From contig CM066733.1 in the NCBI GenBank assembly GCA_033961575.1, forward strand, positions 140,604,421 through 140,668,420: a stretch of 64,000 nucleotides of DNA, written 5' to 3'. This DNA comes from Aselliscus stoliczkanus. Lineage: Eukaryota > Chordata > Mammalia > Chiroptera > Hipposideridae. Shown here piece after piece: positions 56,033-64,000 of the stretch (position 1 is its first letter; each line of letters starts with the position of its first letter). The notes beneath the pieces were generated by a model. That model was given only the letters and a program-made list of their open reading frames with translations, ran no database searches and was not told the origin of the DNA. The position numbers were made by a program, and so were the translations under genes.

Positions 56033-59000
56033 GAGGTTAGCAAAATATCCTGACATAATAAATTCTTGAAATCCAACTTTCTTTTCGGTACTTATGTCCC
56101 CACCCCTTCCCCTTACACTTGATTCCCCCTTTTGCCTCCTTAGGATCTTACTCTATCAATTAGCTCTTCTTTCTTCTATCTTTAATATTTTTTTTAACCC
56201 TCTCTTTATTTTCTTATGACTACATTATTGCTGTCAACAGTACCACCTGCATGACCCAAGTCTTAACGTCATCTTTAATTTCTCCCTCGAAGGCCCCCTC
56301 AAAGCCACTTAATTGCTGCCTCCATAACACTATGGAATAGAAACCTCTTTCCACTGACAGCCTGGCAGTCCTTGCTGGGACCTAACATTCAACTTTCTGA
56401 ATTTATTTCTCCCTCAAATTAAAACTTCTATGCTGTTGTTTCAGTTTTTAGTTTTGTCTTAATCTTCCATACAAAATAACTTAGGAATCAGATTTGACCT
56501 CTCCATTATACTCTTAGGTACCAATTAATGTAAAGTCTAAATCTGAAATACCATTCATATTTTTCATTCTTTTCCATTTTCATCTAGTCCTTGTCATTGC
56601 TTCACTCGCACTGCAATTGATGATCCTGATGAGGTCACTTTTCGGCTGGGCACAGCTGGCCTTGGAAAATGGCAGCCACAGGGAAACAGACGCCCCTCTC
56701 TGCCATTCTGCATCACCCCTGTGTGGAGGCCAGGCCTTTCAGTGTTTCTAGCTGCACGGCTGAGATCAGGCAGTGACTTGATGAGGCTTCAGTGAGAGGC
56801 CAGAATAATGGAAGCAAGCTCTTTGCATCCACTGGACATTGTGGGAATAATACTGAAGGTGTTTTCAGGTCTACCAGACCTGTTTGAGATGTGAATGCAG
56901 GGAGGTAGAAACTTTCCTCTATCTTTCAAGGTTCTTTCTGCTGATCTAATAATTAAATCTACATGACACAGAGAACGAGGGAAAAATTGCCAAATTAAAA
57001 TACATACCTATGCGTGGTAACCCCACATGCAGGAGAGGTTCAGAGATAGAAAGTTAAAATGAGGCATAGGTGGCATTCTTAGCTAAGACTGAGGCAAGGA
57101 GGCTTGGGGCTTCAGAGGGGAGGGGGGCCATTCGCAGGACAAGAAGAGCAGATATTCAGTAATTAGATGTTTGTCCTGCCCCATAGATAGGTTATAAACT
57201 GTTATATCGGGTAATAACTTTTTATTATGGGCAAGTCCCAAATTTAAATTCTCTAAGGGAGAGGTAAAAGTTTCTGGGAGCTCACTGGGTCTCAATTACC
57301 TTCAGCTCAAAGTAATTCACCTGCCAAAGTGGTCCAATTTGGGGAGGCCCGTTCTACACCCCTTCATGAAGAACACATAAGTGTCTGGCTCTATGGGTAC
57401 AGCACGGTTGTCTCAATATTTCTTAATGTATAGATTCTTGGATAAACAAAACAACTCCATTAACTGGACCCCACCCTCTATCCCCAGAATACTTTGTGAG
57501 TAGTATATAGAGCCATATAACTCTCACAGGCAAAGAAGTGAGGGTTTTGTTTGTACATTTACAGATTAATATTCTAACAGAGTGCCGCATTAACCCTTTG
57601 AAAGCTGGGAGCTGATTTACTGTGTTAAACAGAAAAACCACAGGCCCAATGGCATCAGTGTGCTTTAAGCCCATGATACCAAATCTAGAGTTAATAATTT
57701 ACTTAGTTGCAGTTTTGACTTTCACAAGAAATGTAACCTTAATCAACCAATTTGGAATTTTCTCATCAGCACTGATAATGAAATCTGTCACATGGGCGTT
57801 CTTTCTCTCCCTTGGAAAAAGACATATTTTGCATGACAAAACCCTTGTGTTTCCCTTTCTCCCCACCCCCAAAAAGAAAATGTCCTGGTCTAAAAATAAT
57901 CCTTTCTTTTCTTTTGCTAATAACTCTCCTGCCACACCCTTTTTTCCTATAAAAACCTTTCTTGTTTTTACATCCCTTGGGAGTGCCCTTCCAATTGCTA
58001 GATAGGATGCTGCCCCATTCATGAATCATTTAAAGCCAATTAGATCTTCAAAGTTATTCAGTTGAATTTTGATTTCATTTCCAACAACCTTTAAAGAGTT
58101 TTCAGACTTTGCTGTCTGGCTCTGTTGGAAAGATTTTGGATATTTGCAAAGGAGTAGAAAGTGCACTGGCATCATTATCATATCAATTAAAAGAGCCAGT
58201 CAAAGTAAAGCTTCTAAGCATTCTCCTTCACAGATGCACATTAGCAGATTAAAAGGTTAAATAAAACTTCATTAAGTTTGTGCTCTTAGGCCTAAGAGAA
58301 ACCCCCCAAAATCTAGCCCAGTCAGTATTCCCTTGGAGGTACTTGTGCCCAATTTACCGAGGGATAAAACTAACTCAGGCCTTAACATCTGAACAACCCA
58401 GAAAGCTGGGCTAATCTTTTCCAGCATTGCCAGGTTTCAAACATTACGTAATGAAAACTGCCTTAAAAATGTGACCAACAGGAACACCCTGAAGCAATTT
58501 TCTTGTGACAAGTCCCAGAAGCTTTTATTATAATGGAGATTCAGAACAAACACATGAGGTCAGATGTCTGCTATAGGGGTTCCTCAAAGGAGCCCTTTTG
58601 AGTCACTTCTAAAGAGAAAAAAATAAGTTCAGGAAATGCTTCAGGGCAAATACTACTTGTCAAGTCTTACTGTCACCACAGGAAAGCGTAACATTTTCAG
58701 AATTTTTCTCTATAATTGAAACTCTTGTCTTTCAACTGAAGAGAAGATATTTCAGGCTATATGATTATAACAGTCAGTGAAACATCCTTTTTATCCTAGA
58801 GTTTCTTCCAATTTTTATCAAGTACGTCTAGTTTGATTTAGATACTGGGGATTCAGAAATTAGCGTTTTAATATAGTGCAGAGAAAATCCTTGCCACACA
58901 CTACGGCCCACTCCCAACATTTTTCTTTTTTCTTATGAAAATCTTCTGTTATTTCATTAGCGTTTAATGCATTCATTGCAGAAAACAATATGTTGCAGTC

Positions 59001-59495
59001 AGAAGGCCTTGGTGCACAGCACATCAAATATTGAATATTCAATAGATTAGAGTTTGGAATAAGGAAAGATTTTATTTATAAAATGGCGCCATAACAAGAA
59101 GATGGACAATTTCTACTGTTCTCAAATCCATTTTAAGAGCATCCCAGGTTCCTGAGAACTACATATCCAGGAAGGGAGAAGGAGCAAGGCAAGAGGTAGG
59201 GATCCAAGGAAGAGCAAGGGAAATCTCCAAATCAGTTTGTTCCCAGTGATTCAGACCAGGAGTTACTTAAGTCCCAGGCAGAATTACCTGTCAATTAACA
59301 TATCTATAGAAATGCAGGCTGAATTAAGGTGGTGTCAGGGGGAGAAGCAGAGGCATTCCACCCTACTACAAGTAGAGTACAGAAATAAGCAAAAAGAAAA
59401 GTATCATCTATGTAAACACTGCCCTGTAATCCTGGCTAATATTTTGCTGTATAATATTTTGCTGTATATTATCTTAGTATAAAACATTCTAATCT
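56031..59495. other. Unassigned, largely unique-looking sequence
   Basis: Parts near 56080-56330 may be worn L2. 57580-58260 is free of recognised repeats and looks unique, so it is a candidate for conserved non-coding sequence, though this is only an impression. Open frames of up to 127 codons (57622-58005) overlap frames of 107 and 87 codons on the other strand and have no domain. Confidence 0.4.
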
Positions 59496-59499
59496 TTGT

Positions 59500-59700
59500 T
59501 TACTCAAATACATGCATTTAAATTTGCATTAACTATTTTAAAATAAGACCATATTACATATATATTTTATTATTTTTTCAGTAATATATTGTAACCATCT
59601 CTTCACATCAAAATATAATCTGATTTTAAAATTCTTAATGACTACACAGTGTTCCAAGTTATGTTTCATCATTAATCATTTAACTGGTTCTTTACTGTGT
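59500..59700 (-). mobile_element. Possible L1 fragment, antisense
   Basis: 'gtaaccatctcttcacatca' and 'ctacacagtgttccaagtta' with 'attaatcatttaactggttc' resemble the antisense L1 3' region, heavily diverged. Confidence 0.4.
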
Positions 59701-59714
59701 AGTATTTTGATTAG

Positions 59715-59935
59715 ATATCAGTAAAGATAGGCTAGGTTAAGCTGTGGTGACAAATAACTCCTGAATTGCTATAGTTTTAAACAACAAAGTTCATTTCCTG
59801 TCATGATACATGTTCATTGTGGGTTAGCCAGGGGCTCGCCCTCAGGATCGCTACACTCCGGGACACAGGCTGACGCAACAGCCACCAAAGGTTTCCTGCT
59901 TCAATGAGAGAGGCAAAGAAAGAGGTCTGTAGGAT
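59715..59935 (+). repeat. Ancient LTR-like repeat
   Basis: 'gataggctaggttaagctgt', 'acaacaaagttcatttcctg', 'catgttcattgtgggttagc' and 'cgggacacaggctgacgcaa' match a known old mammalian repeat pattern ('ggctagcttaagctgctgtaacaaa ... gtccatcgtgggttggc'). The family is not assigned. Confidence 0.6.
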
Positions 59936-60086
59936 GGTGCTTGAGAGGAACAAATGTTGGGCTCCTCAAACTGATTGTCCAGGGCTTGTCAAATGGCGCC
60001 ACCCAGATACAAGATGGCAAGATTTCAAAACGATCAAGATTGAATTGTATTACGTTGCTGAAAAGTAAATTAAAAGTGAATAAGGA

Positions 60087-60470
60087 GGTCCAGCCGAGTG
60101 GATCAATTGGTTAAGAGTGCGAGCTCTGAGCACCAGGGTTCGATTCCCACATGGGCCAGTGAGCAGCATACCAGCTGACCTGCTGCTGAGCTGCCAACAG
60201 GTGGCAGGATGGCTCAGCTGGTGAGAGCACGTGCTCCTAACAACAAGGTTGCCGGCTGGACTCCCATATGGGATGGTGGGCTACGCCCACCCGAAACTAA
60301 GATTGAACATGGCATCTGGAGCTGAACTGCCCTGAGTTGCTGTAGCAGGGCCAGATGGCAACTGGGCTTGGAGCCGAGCTAGCTGCGCCCTCCACAACTA
60401 AGACTGAAGGACAACAACTTGGCTGTTCCCTTTCCCCAATTCCCCAATAAAATCTTTTTTTTAAAAAAAA
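60087..60470 (+). mobile_element. tRNA-derived SINE, long two-headed type, complete
   Basis: The head 'ggtccagccgagtggatcaa' with B box GGTTCGATTCC is followed by a second unit 'ggatggctcagctggtgaga' and a third region ending 'cctccacaactaagactgaa', 'ccaattccccaataaaatct' and an A-rich tail. The exact 14-bp repeat aaagtgaataagga flanks it (60073-60086 and 60471-60484), so the 384-bp insertion is complete and recent. It gives the best local reference for the long SINE. Confidence 0.94.
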
Positions 60471-60484
60471 AAAGTGAATAAGGA

Positions 60485-61235
60485 ACTGGAAAAAGAGTGG
60501 CAGCATTTATGACTTAATTATGATTTAAGAGAAAACTCAAGTCCAGAAAAGCTTAGAACCTGGATCAAAGAAATCAGCTACTGAGTGGCTCAGTCAAGAC
60601 TCAAAGGTGATATGACTGGGCTGAAACAGGAGGAGTCTGTCACAGTGTTGGTTGGGGAAGAAAGACTTATTAGCCCTATGTTTTCCCTTTAACATTCTTT
60701 TCCCCATACATTTAAGCTCTCTCACTGCTCCAATTCTTTTAGCAACAATTATCAACAAAGTTATGTAATTCATATATTACAGACTGAGCTTTGTTTCATG
60801 AGTATTAAATCAGCCTTCACTGGTTGCATAATTTTCAACTTTTTGATTACATTTAATTACAGCAATAAAAATATTTTTCCTTTAGAGTTCTGAATATAGC
60901 ATATTTCCCTTCTTCTTGAAAAATTCTATTTTCAGAGACAGCATGATAAAAAAAATATATTTATCAAAAAACCTCAAAGTGAGCTGTATTTTGGAGCATT
61001 TCAATACAGCTGGCATTTGTTTGTTAAGTTTATTAAGCTTTACTATCTTCTTTTCTCAGTAAATTTACTGAAAATTTTTTTCTTGTTCTATGAAATGTTT
61101 TATTTTGACTCTGACTTTAATTTTTTTTTATTATCACATTTTTCCATGTGAAACCGAAGGTCCTTATGACTTTAATTAAATTTAGTTTTAAATCCTAGCT
61201 CTAGTAATAATCTCTCTCCCTCTCTCCTTCTCTTC
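60485..61235. other. Unassigned AT-rich sequence
   Basis: Nothing recognised. A CT-rich run begins at about 61212. Confidence 0.4.
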
Positions 61236-61239
61236 CTCT

Positions 61240-61740
61240 CTCTCCATAACCTTTCCCCCAGATAATCAACAACCCCCAAGGCAGCAGACAGTAGCCCTGA
61301 CCTGACTAATGGTAACACAGTTCGGTCCTCTGGCAGGCTAAAGATAATACCTTCACCTAAATTTTGTTTCAGTTCCTGAATCCTAAGGTGGAAAGACCCC
61401 CTTATAACTTTCCCATGAGACTGAACAGAGGGACTCCAGAAACTATCTTAGAGCTGTCCTCAAGGCCTGAAGAAATTATTCATCCCCCTACCTCACCTCC
61501 GACCAATCAACTGCCAGCACAACCCCCAATCGCTAACCCAAGGTGTCTTGTGATTTTTCCTACATAATCTGTAATGTACGCACCACTGGGGGGTTCCAGC
61601 TTTTTTGCATTAGCTTCTGGTTTTCCTTGATGGCACCATTCATAATACACTAGCCAATATTTTTCCACTGCAATTCTCCACGTTTAGTGTGACTCTGCTA
61701 AGAGTCAGGTGAGCGAACTCTTTCTGTTCTATGACACATG
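61240..61740 (+). mobile_element. Possible ERV1-like LTR
   Basis: A composition change and phrases such as 'ctccgaccaatcaactgcca' (a CCAAT-like box), 'aagtcag'-type text in 'ctctgctaagagtcaggtga' and 'ctccacgtttagtgtgactc' resemble the 3' part of some mammalian class I LTRs. No internal viral sequence was seen. A 67-codon frame is spurious. Confidence 0.45.
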
Positions 61741-61861
61741 TAGAATTTTAGGCTTTTTACTCATATCTTGTTTTATTATCAATTTTCTAACTCAGTGTTC
61801 AATATTCTTACTAAAACAAAATCAATGAAGTTAAGTTTAAATTTCAGCCTTTCTCATCATT

Positions 61862-61863
<2 letters not shown>

Positions 61864-61892
<29 letters not shown>

Positions 61893-61925
61893 CCTATATG
61901 TATATAATTTCATATATACATATAT
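61864..61925 (+). repeat. (AT)n microsatellite with adjacent hairpin
   Basis: About 14 AT units run to 61892. They are followed by atatgtatata (61896-61906) and its complement tatatacatat (61913-61923) around a 6-base loop, so the site can fold back on itself. Confidence 0.9.
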
Positions 61926-62149
61926 TTAATTTCTTTATGTGATTATAAAAGACAATTTGAAAAGCACAAGAATATTTGAAAGAACCAAATATTATCTCAT
62001 GTTATTAATCACAAAAAAATGAACTTAACATTTGTCATTTATTTTCTAGTGCTTACATTTTAAAATAGTTGTGATAGCATCATCAGTTAAAATTTATCTT
62101 TCATTTTTTACTTACAGGCATTTTTTCATTGAAAGGAATCAAAATTTTG

Positions 62150-62676
62150 CTGCCCTAAGGCTGCTTTTGGGGATATTGATTTTAAGCTGTTTATTAGGAA
62201 ACAAGACTCAGAAAGAACCTTTGTGCCTCCCCCTCCTTTCCTGTCCAAGAAATTCAGACAGAAAAACTTGCCTTAGGAAGGGGGCGTTGGCTTAATTCCC
62301 TTAAGAATCTTCACCCTTGCATTTGTCAGGAAGACTCCAAGCCTGTCAGCTAGATACCGGTGTCCCATCATTTCTGAGCTGTCCAGCAAGAATTTTCCTG
62401 CCCATTCTTTCTGCTTGTCCTCAACCATTCGTACCTGTAAACTGCCCATTCTCACTTCTGAAATCTAATACCCCATTCCCACCCTTTCTCCTTTGTTTAA
62501 AAATGTTATATATACCCAGTGTTGCCTGGCTTTGGAATTTTCCTGCTTAAGTGAATTCCCTATGCATGTGTATTAAACATTTGATTTTCTCCTACAAATC
62601 TGCTGTATGTTATTTGAATTATTTGACCAGCCAGAAGAACTAAATGGGTAGGGGAACTGTTTCCCTGGCCTCGACA
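62150..62676 (+). mobile_element. Class I-like solo LTR
   Basis: A TATA-like box (tatataccc near 62510), a poly-A signal attaaa (62572-62577) and the 3' end 'gaattatttgaccagccaga', 'agaactaaatgggtagggg' ending in ...gaca are the layout of an ERV1-type LTR. The 5' boundary is approximate. No retroviral internal region adjoins it. Confidence 0.6.
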
Positions 62677-62689
62677 TCATATTATGAAC

Positions 62690-63010
62690 ATTTTTGAAAC
62701 TTAATCTTACTGGTGGTATAATATTTCATTATAGGAGCATGCCAAATTAGTTTCCCTAATGTTGGGTATTTAGGATTTTTTAAAAATTTAAATGATATAA
62801 CAATTATTTTTTTATTAAAATTTTATGCATACATCTTCGGATATCTTTCTGATTATTTCCTTCCAAAAGTCTTAAATGTGTGAAACAGAGGGCATACATA
62901 TTCTTAATATTCCTGATGCTTATTTACAAATTGTATTCTAAAAAGTTTGCAGTAATACATGAGAATGCCTATTTCGCTCTACCTGGACAACACTGAATGT
63001 TGTTTTTAAA
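62690..63010 (-). mobile_element. L1 3' fragment, antisense
   Basis: 'ggtataatatttcattatag', 'ttatgcatacatcttcggat', 'gattatttccttccaaaagt' and 'gtgtgaaacagagggcatac' correspond to the reverse complement of an L1M 3' end. Confidence 0.6.
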
Positions 63011-63079
63011 ATTATGCAGATGAGATTAATAAATAATGAAATAAATGGTTTTAATGTCCATTTCTTTGATTACTTGTTA

Positions 63080-63690
63080 GATTAAGAAATAGAAGATCAA
63101 AATAGGCTCAGCATACTTTGAATGCTACCAAACACTAAAGGAAGGAATAACACTAGTACTACATAAACACTTTCAGAAAACAAGAGACAATAGAAAATAT
63201 TTCCCAACTTAATGTACGATGCCAATATAGTAAGACTCTGATATCAACACTCGACTGAGAGACAACAAGAAAAGGAAATCCTTGATGATCATAGTCTTAA
63301 CAAAGTCTAATTAACTTAGCTAATAAAATACAACAATATTTAAGTAAATAAATACAGCATGACCAGGTAGGGTTTATGCCAAGATTGTAAGGATTATTTT
63401 ACATTAGAAAATCAATCAGTCTTTGTCAGAATAAAGGGGAAAAAGCACATCATAATAGATGCAAACAGTGCTTTGGACAAAAACCAACAACCATTTCAAT
63501 AGCCATTTTATATTAAAAACTCTCAGATAACTTGGAAGTGAAGGGAGTTTCTTCAATCGGGTAAAAGGCATCTATAAAAAAACTACAGCTAATATTATGC
63601 TTGCTGGTGAAACAGTAAACCTTTTCCCCTGAGATCAGAAAAAAGGCACAGATGTCCATATCCATCACTTTTCAACATTTTCTAGAGGTA
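63080..63690 (+). mobile_element. L1 ORF2 remnant (reverse-transcriptase region)
   Basis: 'gaccaggtagggtttatgcc', 'ttagaaaatcaatcagtctt', 'cagaataaaggggaaaaagc', 'agtgctttggacaaaaacca', 'gcatctataaaaaaactaca' and 'gctaatattatgcttgctgg' follow ORF2 in sense order. Stops and indels break every frame. Confidence 0.8.
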
Positions 63691-63739
63691 TTTTAATTAT
63701 AAAATAGAAAATCCCATGAAATCTACCTTCACCAGAATT

Positions 63740-64000
63740 AAAATATAAAAGATTGGCATCACCAAATGCTGACAAGGATACCGAGCAACTGAGACTCTCA
63801 CACATCATTAGTACCAGTAATACAAAATGCAACCTATTTGGAAAATTATTGGGCAGTTCTTAAAAATTAAAACTTACATCTAGCCCATGACCTAACCAGT
63901 TTATTGCCAGATGCTGACCCAAGAGAAACAAAAACATATGTTCATGTAAAGACTTGTACACCACTGTTCATAGTAACTTTATTCACAATAGCCAAAAACA
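63740..64000 (+). mobile_element. L1 3' region, sense, running off the window
   Basis: 'tggcatcaccaaatgctgac', 'gcaacctatttggaaaatta', 'taaagacttgtacaccactg' and 'ttattcacaatagccaaaaa' follow the L1 3' region. It lies right after ORF2 text, so it may be the same copy with the end of ORF2 deleted. The element continues past the right edge. Confidence 0.75.

Noticed and set aside
62150..62676. LTR as evidence of a full endogenous retrovirus
   Set aside because: No internal viral genes or second matching LTR were seen next to it, and the LTR-like block at 61240 has different text. It is treated as a solo LTR.

Overview
The window reads as mammalian nuclear DNA, most likely from a bat and probably a rhinolophoid (horseshoe or Old World leaf-nosed) bat. 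The basis is the set of tRNA-derived SINEs with heads such as GGGCCGGCCGAGTGGCGC and tails ending in CCCCAATAAAATCTT plus poly-A, which I recall as bat SINEs of the VES/Rhin type, together with several mariner elements, which are unusually active in bats. Ancient repeats common to placental mammals (MIR, L2, hAT-Charlie, MaLR-like LTRs, L1M) fill much of the rest. The species call is inference.

I found no host protein-coding gene or RNA gene that I can name. The DNA is AT-rich. The open reading frames are short, and the longer ones lie in L1, LTR or microsatellite sequence or look like chance. The window is best read as intergenic or deep-intron sequence built by nested transposon insertions.

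Layout: 1-6.2 kb holds L1 remnants in both orientations with two SINEs. 6.2-14 kb is mostly unassigned and holds two related coding-like segments (7.3 and 10.6 kb), a homeodomain/E-box palindrome (9.8 kb) and a pre-miRNA-sized hairpin (12.9 kb). 14-16.2 kb has antisense L1 remnants, a recent 153-bp tandem duplication and a MIR. 16-24 kb is mostly unassigned with MIR and LTR pieces. 24.3-28.5 kb is antisense L1, including a GC-rich 5'-UTR-like tract, with SINE, L1 and LTR insertions. 28.8-31.3 kb is an L2 copy split by an LTR that is itself split by a short L1. 32.0-33.4 kb is the densest nest: a mariner MITE split by a chimeric SINE, 36 bp from a deleted mariner with transposase remains, the latter sitting in an old L1. 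33-40 kb is mostly unassigned. 40.4-45.5 kb is L1, LTR, SINEs and hAT elements. 45-60 kb is unassigned with L2, MIR, microsatellites and another mariner MITE (52.9 kb). 60-64 kb has a long SINE, two LTR-like blocks and L1 sequence running off the window end.

There is no operon-like or pathway-level organisation. The items most worth checking are the paired coding-like segments at 7.3 and 10.6 kb, the hairpin at 12.9 kb, the chimeric SINE inside a mariner MITE, and the 153-bp tandem duplication.
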